64,000 bases of DNA from Bacteroides sp. Its GTDB lineage: Bacteria > Bacteroidota > Bacteroidia > Bacteroidales > Bacteroidaceae. The notes beneath the pieces were generated by a model. The model had not been told where the DNA came from, did not search any database, and saw only the letters and a program-made list of their open reading frames with translations. Location of the stretch: positions 62,001-126,000 of the forward strand of contig NZ_JASLER010000056.1 in the NCBI RefSeq assembly GCF_030151085.1, given 5' to 3'. Positions 19,848 to 28,345 of this stretch are shown piece by piece; the first letter of the stretch is position 1, and every line of letters begins with the position of its first letter. Made by a program: the position numbers and the translations under genes.

Positions 19848-19908
19848 CCCTTTAAAGAGATTCAAATTGGTTAGATATTATAATCGATTCATGTTGTTTA
19901 CCAAAATA

Positions 19909-21756
19909 TCAATCTTCCCAATACGGGTTTTGCTCAATTGCAGGATTCAGACCTCTTACATTTTTCGGTATCGGACGCAGATAATGCTTTTTCTCATCAA
20001 AAGTACGAGTTTCGTAATCGGTTCCTTTATATACATCCAGATAACTGTATCCTGTTTTAGTATCTACATAGAGATGAACTAACTCGCGATCAACATGTCC
20101 TTCTGCTGGATTAAAGTGAGGAGCGTCGAAGTAAGAGGGTTCAAAACGCATACCTAAAACTCTTTGGGACAATTTTGTTCCTTCTTTCCAACGCATCAAA
20201 TCCTGATAACGTGTATTTTCAAAACAGAGTTCAACACGACGCTCACGACGAATTTCAGCTAATTTAGGATCAAGACTGGCATATTTAGGATCCACTACAA
20301 TCTGGCTCAAAACCAAATCCGGCATACCTGCACGTTTACGCAATAAGTTAATGGTTTTATCGACATCATCCTGAGTCAAAGTACCCAGTTCAGCTTTAGC
20401 CTCAGCCAAATTCAGCAATACCTCAGCATAACGTATTATAGGAGCATCTGTCGTTTCGTTGCCACTACCGCTACCTTTAGCATCATTTTCCTTATTATAA
20501 TATTTAATTACATGATAGCCTGAGCAAGATTCCATGTTAGTCATACCGGCAATACGAGGAAACTCATATTTATCTTTGTTGTAAAGAATGCTGTGAGCCT
20601 GTTTGGGATCCAATATTACCTGGGTCAGACGTGGGTCACGATTTGTTAGTATATCTTCATAAGTATCTTCACTATAAGTACCACGTTCCATCGCAACTTC
20701 TCTCGGTAAAGCTCTCTTACCACCGTTACCATTATCTTCGAGGCAAAGGAAATCATCTACAAAATCTTTAGTAGCACCCCACTGCTCATTAGAAACAATA
20801 TAACCGCTTAAACGGTGGTGTTGTATACCCGAAACATATTTCTGGTAGAGTATAATTTCCGAATTACCTTCTAAATCTTCGCTATTGAACAGAGAAGCAT
20901 AATCACTTTCCGGATGATTTGTATTATAAATGCTGTAACCCAGCTTCATACATGCTTCAGCCGCATTTACAGCCTCTGTAAACCATTCATTATAATCATT
21001 ACCCAAGCCATGATATTTACGATAGGTACCTTCATATAGACAGATGCGTGATTTCAAGGCATAAGCAGCACCTTTTGTTGCCCGGCACATCTGAGTTCCA
21101 TTCCAAGATTCCGGCAAATAACTACAAGCTTTGTCTATATCTTCTAACACATGACTCATTACAGTAGCACGTGGATCACGAGGTCCATACACCTCTTCAG
21201 ACTCAGTTGTCAACGGTTTATCTATCCAAGGCACATCACCGAAGCGTTGCACTTTGTCTAAATAAAACCATGCACGGAAGAAATAGGCTTCACCTGCATA
21301 TTTATCTTTTACAGACTGAGGTTCCTTTACGGCATCATAATTAGCCAAAAATACATTTATACGGCGAAGCAAGCTCCATACCCAACCGCCACCGGAGTTA
21401 GGCACTACTTCCAATCCGGCAGCCACCTCAGCCATACTGGCTTGAGAGGTTACTTTCGAAGCTAAGTTGTCACTTTGAACGTCTCTCCAAAGCATAGCCT
21501 TGTAGCTGCTACCCCATGCAGCAGAAGTCGTAGAAGAAGTACCTCTTGAACCAAAGCCCACCATGATGTCATAGTCCCCATTAGAAGCTTCATTGTAAAT
21601 TCCATTACAATATACTTCCAAATCGTTGGCTGTATTCCAGAAACTCTTATCATTCAGGTCATGAGTCGGAGTTCGGTCAAGGAAAGAGTCATTGCACGAA
21701 GTTCCCAATACAGAAACAATAGCCAACGATGCAATATAATATATATGTTTTTTCAT
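19909..21756 (-). CDS. SusD-like glycan-binding lipoprotein (PUL 1)
   Basis: Protein of 615 residues, lipoprotein signal MKKHIYYIASLAIVSVLGTSC (Cys21). It has the TPR-rich SusD/RagB architecture: N-terminal NDSFLDRTPT, central AYFFRAWFYLDKVQRFGDVPWIDKPL, and C-terminal RRERRVELCFENTRYQDLMRWKEG. It is tethered to the outer face of the outer membrane, caps its SusC partner and captures glycan. It lies 12 bases after susC in the same operon. No SusE/F-like surface binding protein follows. Confidence 0.95.
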   Translation of the reverse strand: MKKHIYYIASLAIVSVLGTSCNDSFLDRTPTHDLNDKSFWNTANDLEVYCNGIYNEASNGDYDIMVGFGSRGTSSTTSAAWGSSYKAMLWRDVQSDNLASKVTSQASMAEVAAGLEVVPNSGGGWVWSLLRRINVFLANYDAVKEPQSVKDKYAGEAYFFRAWFYLDKVQRFGDVPWIDKPLTTESEEVYGPRDPRATVMSHVLEDIDKACSYLPESWNGTQMCRATKGAAYALKSRICLYEGTYRKYHGLGNDYNEWFTEAVNAAEACMKLGYSIYNTNHPESDYASLFNSEDLEGNSEIILYQKYVSGIQHHRLSGYIVSNEQWGATKDFVDDFLCLEDNGNGGKRALPREVAMERGTYSEDTYEDILTNRDPRLTQVILDPKQAHSILYNKDKYEFPRIAGMTNMESCSGYHVIKYYNKENDAKGSGSGNETTDAPIIRYAEVLLNLAEAKAELGTLTQDDVDKTINLLRKRAGMPDLVLSQIVVDPKYASLDPKLAEIRRERRVELCFENTRYQDLMRWKEGTKLSQRVLGMRFEPSYFDAPHFNPAEGHVDRELVHLYVDTKTGYSYLDVYKGTDYETRTFDEKKHYLRPIPKNVRGLNPAIEQNPYWED

Positions 21757-21768
21757 TATTGTTCGATT

Positions 21769-24700
21769 TTAGAATGTTAGATTTACACCAAATGAGTACG
21801 TACGTTGGAAAGGATAAAGCATTGAACCGTTTCCACGAGCAGCTTCAGGATCATACGGACCTTTAATATTAGTAAATTCAAATAAATTCTCACCGCTTAT
21901 ATAGACTGTAGCTTTAGACAGAAAGACGTTTCTAATCCATGATGTCGGAAGATTCCATCCAAGCGTCAGATTCTTCATACGGCAGTAGGAAGCATCTTGC
22001 AAATAACGGGTTTGTTTCTGCTGATTCTTCGTTACATAAGCTCTAGGACGAGCAAAGTATGCATCACGGTTGTCTTCAGACCAAGATTCATCAACATGCC
22101 ATTTTTGTACATTGAAATAAGTAGTGGCTGCCGGCCAGAAGTTTTGTGCACTAGGCCAGAAATCACGTTTGCCAACACCCTGGAAGAAGAAACTCAAATA
22201 AACATCCTTATAACTGAAGCTACCGTTAATACCATATTGATAGCGTGGAGTAGTGTTACCGATAATCTTCAAATCACCATGGTCATCCAACGTATTCTTA
22301 CCATTACTGATTTCGTTGTCATCATTCAGATTCTTGTACATAATATCACCTATCTCCCATTTACCCGAATTAATCTTCGACTGGCTAGGATGATTCTTCA
22401 AGTCTTCTTCCGTCTGGAAAATTCCTTCGGTTTCATATCCCCAGATTTCACCTATCTTCTGACCTACATAATAGGTTGATAATGAATTATTGTCATTTCT
22501 ATATTTAGTAATCTCCGCCTGAGAGTCGGACAAAATAAGACCGATACTATAATTGATATTTTTACCAATTTTATCTTTCCAACCCAAAGAAAGCTCCCAT
22601 CCTCTTGTACGAAGTTCCGCATCATTAGCAGGAGGTGCGGTGGCACCCAGCACTTCCGGATATGATACTTTCACCAACATGTCAGAAGTAGTACGCTGAT
22701 AATAGTCAAAAGAGGCATCAAAACGTTGATTAAACAATGTAACATCCACACCTACATTCACAGTAGAAGCTTTTTCCCAAGTCAAAGCATCCGAGACTAA
22801 ACCAGCCGGATTAATTACCGTAGATTGGGTATTATCATTGAACAGCCAGTTAATAGCTACATCCGAAGACATAAAAGGAATGTATGGATAGTACTTCGTA
22901 TTGCCCGTCCAAGTATCTGCTGTCAACAACTGATTACCCAATACGCCATAAGAAGCACGGAATTTCAGGTTATCTAACCAGCTACGTGTAGTCTTCATAA
23001 AAGGTTCTTCACTAATACGCCATGCGGCAGAGAAAGAAGGAAGGAACACAAAACGATTGTCAGAAGGGAAACGAGAAGTTCCATCATAACGTCCGTTCAC
23101 CTCAAGTAAGTAACGGTCATTATAAATGTAATTCAAGCGGAAGAAGCCACCTCTCAATGCCCATTCATAACCATCTTCACCAACTTCTTGAGCACCGGTA
23201 CCCAAACTCAAAGAAGGAAGATTCTGCAACAACATGCCCTTGCGGCTTCCCCAGAAATTGTGGTATTTAGTCAATTCCTGATTGAATCCAAGCATACCCT
23301 TCAGATAATGTTTCTCAGCAAAAGTACGTTCGTATTCAGTAAAAGCATTAAAAGAATAATAGTCTTTATTATAATTATCCCAGCTATAAGAATCATCTGC
23401 CGTATCACCTTGAGTTGCTGTGAAATTATCCTTAATCATATCTATGCTCTTTCTCTGATCAGAGACACGCTTATAATTCAGGTTATAAGTAAAATCAACG
23501 CGTGCTTTCCAATGTTCAGTAAAGGTAAAATCAGCACTTGCGGTAGCCCATATATCATGCACTTTGGTTTCTTTACGACCGCCTTGATCCAACAAAGAAA
23601 TAGGATTTTGATCTTGAAAATACTTTCCGATAAATTGATCGTATTGCGGATAATCAGGATCGCCTTGCCATTGGAACGGCATACGTGTAGGTGCAGAGAA
23701 ACACATAGCATGCCAAGTATCGTCTTTGTACTTATGTGGCGCATCCTTAGCAGAGTAATTATACAAGAACTTCGCACCGAGTTTCATCCATGATGTAGTC
23801 TGATTTTCTACGTTCAAACGAGTATTCAGCTGCTTGAAACTATCCGTTCCATATTTATACATTCCATCTTGCTTGTAGTAACCTACCGAACTGTAAAACT
23901 TAGTTTTCTCATTACCGCCTGAGATATTCACGTTATGGCGATGAGAAGGTGTTAGTTTCTTCAGCATCAAGTCAACCCAGTCAGTATTTCCATAATAGCG
24001 CATGGATCCGTTGACGATTGCATACGCAGGATTATTCACGGGATCAGCCTCGTAAGCTTTCATTCCATTAATCCAATCTTCTGTAAAACGAACTGCTCTA
24101 TTACCACCTAGATTGGCAGTATTAATAAATTCGGCATATTCAGAAGACTTATCCAACATTTCAGGCAAGACTGTCGGTTTGGAGAAAGACACGTTACCTG
24201 AATAAGAAATCATGGTCTTCATATCTTTACCTGCACTTTTGGTAGTCACCAATACGACGCCGTAGGCTGCACGTACACCATAAATGGCAGATGCGGCAGC
24301 ATCTTTCAATACAGTTACGTTAGCAATATCATTCGGATTCACCAAATCGAGGCTCATCTCCACACCATCCACCAGAACCAATGGACTACCACCATTGATA
24401 GAGGTAGTACCGCGAATATTCAGTGATGCAGTTTGTCCCGGTTCACCACTTGTGTTCGTAATCTGCAAGTTAGGAATCGTTCCCTGCAATGCACTCGCAG
24501 GAGAAGTAATAGGGCGGGATTCCAGCACTTTAGAATCCACTTGTCCGATAGAACCCGTCAAATTCACTTTCTTCTGAGAACCGTATCCCACTACCACCAC
24601 TTCTTCCAAAGCTTTGGCATCTTCACTCATCCGAATGGTAAAGTCAGTTTGACCCGCTACTTTAATATCTTGCGTAATGTATCCGATAAAAGATACTTGT

Positions 24701-24987
24701 AGAACTGCACCCTCCGGCACATTGGCAAGTGTAAACTTACCGTCAATATCAGTAATCACACCATTAGTAGTTCCCTTTACAAGGACATTAGCACCCGGAA
24801 CCGGACCATAATTGTCCGTTACAACACCTTTTACAGTCTTACCGTTCTGTGCCACCACTTGCACAACATCAGCATCGGAAAGGTTTCCACCACTCATAGG
24901 ACTTGCTACAACGCCAGCACTCGACAATGTACAAAGTGCACAGAAGAGCATCCTTTTTGAGAAATCAAGAGACGCTTTTTTTTTCAT
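21769..24987 (-). CDS. SusC-like TonB-dependent transporter (PUL 1)
   Basis: Protein of 1072 residues. After the signal peptide comes a carboxypeptidase-like regulatory domain (about 50-110, KGVVTDNYGPVPGANVLVKG). The EEVVVVGYGSQKK segment follows, then the plug with LVLVDGVEMSLDLVNPNDI and VTVLKDAAASAIYG. A 22-strand barrel ends in the terminal Phe (FGVNLTF). It imports oligosaccharides across the outer membrane with TonB energy. It is paired with the downstream susD gene. It lies 77 bases after the GH105-heparinase fusion gene with no visible promoter between, so it is probably co-transcribed with it. Confidence 0.96.
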   Translation of the reverse strand: MKKKASLDFSKRMLFCALCTLSSAGVVASPMSGGNLSDADVVQVVAQNGKTVKGVVTDNYGPVPGANVLVKGTTNGVITDIDGKFTLANVPEGAVLQVSFIGYITQDIKVAGQTDFTIRMSEDAKALEEVVVVGYGSQKKVNLTGSIGQVDSKVLESRPITSPASALQGTIPNLQITNTSGEPGQTASLNIRGTTSINGGSPLVLVDGVEMSLDLVNPNDIANVTVLKDAAASAIYGVRAAYGVVLVTTKSAGKDMKTMISYSGNVSFSKPTVLPEMLDKSSEYAEFINTANLGGNRAVRFTEDWINGMKAYEADPVNNPAYAIVNGSMRYYGNTDWVDLMLKKLTPSHRHNVNISGGNEKTKFYSSVGYYKQDGMYKYGTDSFKQLNTRLNVENQTTSWMKLGAKFLYNYSAKDAPHKYKDDTWHAMCFSAPTRMPFQWQGDPDYPQYDQFIGKYFQDQNPISLLDQGGRKETKVHDIWATASADFTFTEHWKARVDFTYNLNYKRVSDQRKSIDMIKDNFTATQGDTADDSYSWDNYNKDYYSFNAFTEYERTFAEKHYLKGMLGFNQELTKYHNFWGSRKGMLLQNLPSLSLGTGAQEVGEDGYEWALRGGFFRLNYIYNDRYLLEVNGRYDGTSRFPSDNRFVFLPSFSAAWRISEEPFMKTTRSWLDNLKFRASYGVLGNQLLTADTWTGNTKYYPYIPFMSSDVAINWLFNDNTQSTVINPAGLVSDALTWEKASTVNVGVDVTLFNQRFDASFDYYQRTTSDMLVKVSYPEVLGATAPPANDAELRTRGWELSLGWKDKIGKNINYSIGLILSDSQAEITKYRNDNNSLSTYYVGQKIGEIWGYETEGIFQTEEDLKNHPSQSKINSGKWEIGDIMYKNLNDDNEISNGKNTLDDHGDLKIIGNTTPRYQYGINGSFSYKDVYLSFFFQGVGKRDFWPSAQNFWPAATTYFNVQKWHVDESWSEDNRDAYFARPRAYVTKNQQKQTRYLQDASYCRMKNLTLGWNLPTSWIRNVFLSKATVYISGENLFEFTNIKGPYDPEAARGNGSMLYPFQRTYSFGVNLTF

Positions 24988-25064
24988 TTTTAATTAGATT
25001 AATTATTAATTAGATTAAGATAACGTACATTCTTAAACTCACTCCTTAGTAAAACCTCCCCCAA

Positions 25065-28052
25065 TTATTGATATTGGGGAGTCATTGACAAAGCAATATG
25101 TCCGTCCGTTGAAGGTTTCTTCAATGTAATCCCAATACGGATATAAGCAGGACAATTCAGTTCAATTGTTTCGGCTTTAAACTCCACCGCTCCGGAAGCC
25201 TCTACAGACACTATCATTTTTTCATCATTTACGGTCAATAAGAGATGATTGGAATCAATCTGTTTCCATGCAGCTGCCGTTGTCAAAGCAGTTGCAAAAC
25301 GAATAGGTGCATTGGCTACAAACTTATCTTCCACACAGAAACTTCCATTACCGCTCCGATTGTATGTAAAGGTGCGCATCAGTTTCTCTAATTTCGGAGT
25401 ATGATAGGCCGGAGTCAGGTCAATGGAAAACCGGGCTTCTATATCAGTCAGTTCTTTTTCTAAAACAATGGCACGTGCCCCGGCACCGGTCGATTGCTGT
25501 ACGCCATCTACCAAAGGGACTGGATGACCGTAAGACCCTTTAATGAAGTACTTCTCAGGAGCATCTGCACTGAAATAGTCACCGGGATATGAGAATGGTC
25601 CTCCTTGATCGCCTGCCATTGTCTCTTTTCCCAACGATACGGCAAACGAACCAATGTCATTATGATTGTGGTTTTCGGCATTATGTCCACCTTTCGCTGA
25701 AATAGCAAGACGACAACTACTCTCTTCTCCTGGGCGAGCAACCAAAATACCTGCTTTCTCATAATAGGAATGAAGAGGATCGAATTCTTCCTGCAAGGCT
25801 TGTTTCATCTCTTCGTTCATATCCATTTTCCATGCCTGCTGAGGAAAGAGTCCTATACTGTAAAGAGAGAAGTTATTGTTATGGCCGGTAAAAGGAAATA
25901 CAAGCTTCTCAAAGTAGGGAACAGTACCCAACACATTATCACAATAATTATTAATAAACCCATCTACAGAAAGACCGCTCCGGCAATCAGAATAAGCCGG
26001 GCAAATGCCATTCAACATCTGTATTCTCTTTCCATACCGGGCAATCCGCACAAACTTCGGTGTACGGAAAAAGTCGATCCTGCCTTGTGTGGCACGACAA
26101 ACCTCTTCACGAAGCAAGATATAGGCGCGAAAGCCATAATTATAATATCCCACACCTTCACTACAATACCCGTCGTCTGCATATCCTTTCATGCCATATA
26201 CATGATACTTTTCGGCTACAGCTACAAAAAACGCACGTTCTTCACGATCGGGCAACAGGGCAAGAGCGGCACCAGTAACACCAGCTAGACATACTGAATT
26301 CCAATTATTGGCCATAGTAAACCACCAGAAAGGTTTGTTTTTCTCTAAACAACGACGGATAGGGCGGAAAACTTTTTCACTGAAAGCACATTGCACACGT
26401 GCCCTTACCTCCAGAGAAAGGCGATCACCTAACAAAGAAACGCACTGAGCAATGCTGTTTCCTGAAGTTGCCACCACAAGATCCACATAGTAATCAGTAC
26501 CATTATAGTTCTGTAAATTACGATCATGAGCCGGAATAGACCATGGGTTCTGTTCGCACAAAGAAACCAGTGCTTTTTCTATAGCCGGTATATAACGTCG
26601 ATTATTTTCCAAACACTCTGCCAACGTCAATTTGATAAGATACTGAAAACGTGCATCCATCATTTGTTCACCCGGCAAACGAACATTCGTCTTATTAAGA
26701 TGCAGATAAAGTGAATCGACGAAAGGAGGCATTCCTTGCTTTAACAAGGCAGGAGCTTCATTCAGCAATTGCTGTGCATTAGCATCCTGCTTCATTTTAT
26801 CCCAAAAATCGCGGTCTTTACAAGAGATGCCGATGCCTTGAGGAACTACAGGCAGAAAAGAGGCAATCTCGCGCACTCGATCCACCGATAAGCCGGCCGT
26901 CTGCACAGGTGATTCCTGCGCTAAACGATACATTTCCGTACCAGCCAACAGAAAGGCACCAGGTCCATATACTTCGGTCATTTGGCGTGTCACCTTCTTT
27001 GGGTCAGCTCCAATAGGCTGAACATAGCCCAATCTTCCATTTTCTTCTAGTGCAGAAAGCAGAGCATTCCAACCTTTTTTCACCACTGGCAGGAAACGAT
27101 CGGAAGGTAACAAGCCTTCATTAATACCATAAGCCAAGGCATATACAAAGAAACCGGAAGCACTCGTTTCGGGTGAAGGGTAAGAATCCAAATCCAATAG
27201 ACTAGCATGCCAAAAACCATCTTTACCTTGACAGCGCAATATTCGTTCTGCCATGCGGACAAACAAATTCTGATAGAAAGGACGGTATTTACTTTCTTCC
27301 GGCAATCTACGAAGTAGTTCTACCAAGCCACCAAGTACCCAGCCATTACCACGCCCCCAGAATACCTTGGAACCATTCATTTCTTTTTCGGTAAAATAAC
27401 GCCAATCACGATAAAAGAGACTATCTTCTTTATCAAACAAATAGTTGTAAGTAGCCTTATACTCTTTATCCATGAAACGGATGTATTTTTTATCACCCGT
27501 AATATCGTACATGTGCAGATAAACCGGCGGTGCCATAAACAAAGCATCACACCAAGTCCAATGTTCCAACGTAGAGGCATCGGCATAACTTAACTCAAAT
27601 GAACCGCGAGGAGGATTAGCCATCACCCACTCTGTGCGCGCCTTTGTAGGAATCAGCATTTCCGGTCGTTTATACTTATCGTACATTAATAAATACGTTT
27701 GCGCCACGCAAATATCATCTGCGTGGTACATCCGCTTATCCACTTGCCAATAGTTACGACTACCAAGACGCATCAGCCAATTGAAATAGGAAGAATCCTG
27801 ATTATCCTTTTCAGCAATCTCTGCCCAACGATACAATCCTAAATAGAAGGTGGCGTTAACCCAGTTTACATCACTATAAGGTACCTCTTTAATATGGGCT
27901 ATCTGCCAGTCGGCCACCCTACGCATAGATTGTCTTATGTCCGAACGAACCAATGGCTGTGCTTGAAGAGTCTCAAACCCTATAAACAAAGTAAGAAATA
28001 GAACTGAGAAAAGTCCTCTCTTATTTATTATTACCATTTTTGCATCTTTCAT
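25065..28052 (-). CDS. GH105 - heparinase II/III-like fusion enzyme
   Basis: Secreted two-domain protein of 995 residues. The N-terminal half (about 35-385) is a GH105-type unsaturated uronyl hydrolase with the catalytic Asp169 in WCDALFMAPP and WGRGNGW at 232-238. The C-terminal half (about 400-995) is a heparinase II/III-like lyase. Its alpha-toroid contains NNWN (near 582) and YCSEGVGYYNYG (near 635, Tyr), and its beta-sandwich has ENHNHNDIGSF (near 794, His). One polypeptide would thus cut the glycan by beta-elimination and remove the unsaturated uronic acid that this creates. It is the first gene of the susC-susD operon. Met6 (28037) is an alternative start. The lyase family number is uncertain; domain assignment is firm. 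Confidence 0.85.
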   Translation of the reverse strand: MKDAKMVIINKRGLFSVLFLTLFIGFETLQAQPLVRSDIRQSMRRVADWQIAHIKEVPYSDVNWVNATFYLGLYRWAEIAEKDNQDSSYFNWLMRLGSRNYWQVDKRMYHADDICVAQTYLLMYDKYKRPEMLIPTKARTEWVMANPPRGSFELSYADASTLEHWTWCDALFMAPPVYLHMYDITGDKKYIRFMDKEYKATYNYLFDKEDSLFYRDWRYFTEKEMNGSKVFWGRGNGWVLGGLVELLRRLPEESKYRPFYQNLFVRMAERILRCQGKDGFWHASLLDLDSYPSPETSASGFFVYALAYGINEGLLPSDRFLPVVKKGWNALLSALEENGRLGYVQPIGADPKKVTRQMTEVYGPGAFLLAGTEMYRLAQESPVQTAGLSVDRVREIASFLPVVPQGIGISCKDRDFWDKMKQDANAQQLLNEAPALLKQGMPPFVDSLYLHLNKTNVRLPGEQMMDARFQYLIKLTLAECLENNRRYIPAIEKALVSLCEQNPWSIPAHDRNLQNYNGTDYYVDLVVATSGNSIAQCVSLLGDRLSLEVRARVQCAFSEKVFRPIRRCLEKNKPFWWFTMANNWNSVCLAGVTGAALALLPDREERAFFVAVAEKYHVYGMKGYADDGYCSEGVGYYNYGFRAYILLREEVCRATQGRIDFFRTPKFVRIARYGKRIQMLNGICPAYSDCRSGLSVDGFINNYCDNVLGTVPYFEKLVFPFTGHNNNFSLYSIGLFPQQAWKMDMNEEMKQALQEEFDPLHSYYEKAGILVARPGEESSCRLAISAKGGHNAENHNHNDIGSFAVSLGKETMAGDQGGPFSYPGDYFSADAPEKYFIKGSYGHPVPLVDGVQQSTGAGARAIVLEKELTDIEARFSIDLTPAYHTPKLEKLMRTFTYNRSGNGSFCVEDKFVANAPIRFATALTTAAAWKQIDSNHLLLTVNDEKMIVSVEASGAVEFKAETIELNCPAYIRIGITLKKPSTDGHIALSMTPQYQ

Positions 28053-28077
28053 AATGTTTAAATTAAAATTAACGCTG

Positions 28078-28085
28078 CAAAACTA
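28078..28085 (-). promoter_or_regulatory. -7 box of the fusion gene-susC-susD operon
   Basis: The minus strand reads TAGTTTTG followed by CA, matching TAnnTTTG, 26 bases upstream of the start codon. No clear -33 TTTG is present, as expected for an activator-dependent PUL promoter (inference). Confidence 0.5.
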
Positions 28086-28257
28086 GACTATTAAAGATAT
28101 TACGTTTTACTATTTTAGTCTTTTCTTTTACTCTAATTCAACGCATACATTTAAACACCTATATATAAGCGAATTAAAAAATAAAACATACTGATAAGCT
28201 TACCCTTTCAGCACTAAATTCCCTTTTTTATTTTACAAAAGATTAAATTAAAAAGTA

Positions 28258-28265
28258 TACCTTTG
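28258..28265 (+). promoter_or_regulatory. -7 box of the PL8 lyase gene
   Basis: TACCTTTG followed by CA matches the Bacteroides -7 consensus, 80 bases before the PL8 start. It faces away from the promoter at 28078-28085, so the 293-base intergenic region is divergent and a good place for HTCS binding. No operator repeat was recognised by eye. Confidence 0.55.
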
Positions 28266-28345
28266 CAGAAATCAATGCTTCTCATACCCGCCCAACAAAA
28301 AGATATTCTTATTTTAAATTATAAAACACCCATAAAAACAACCCA

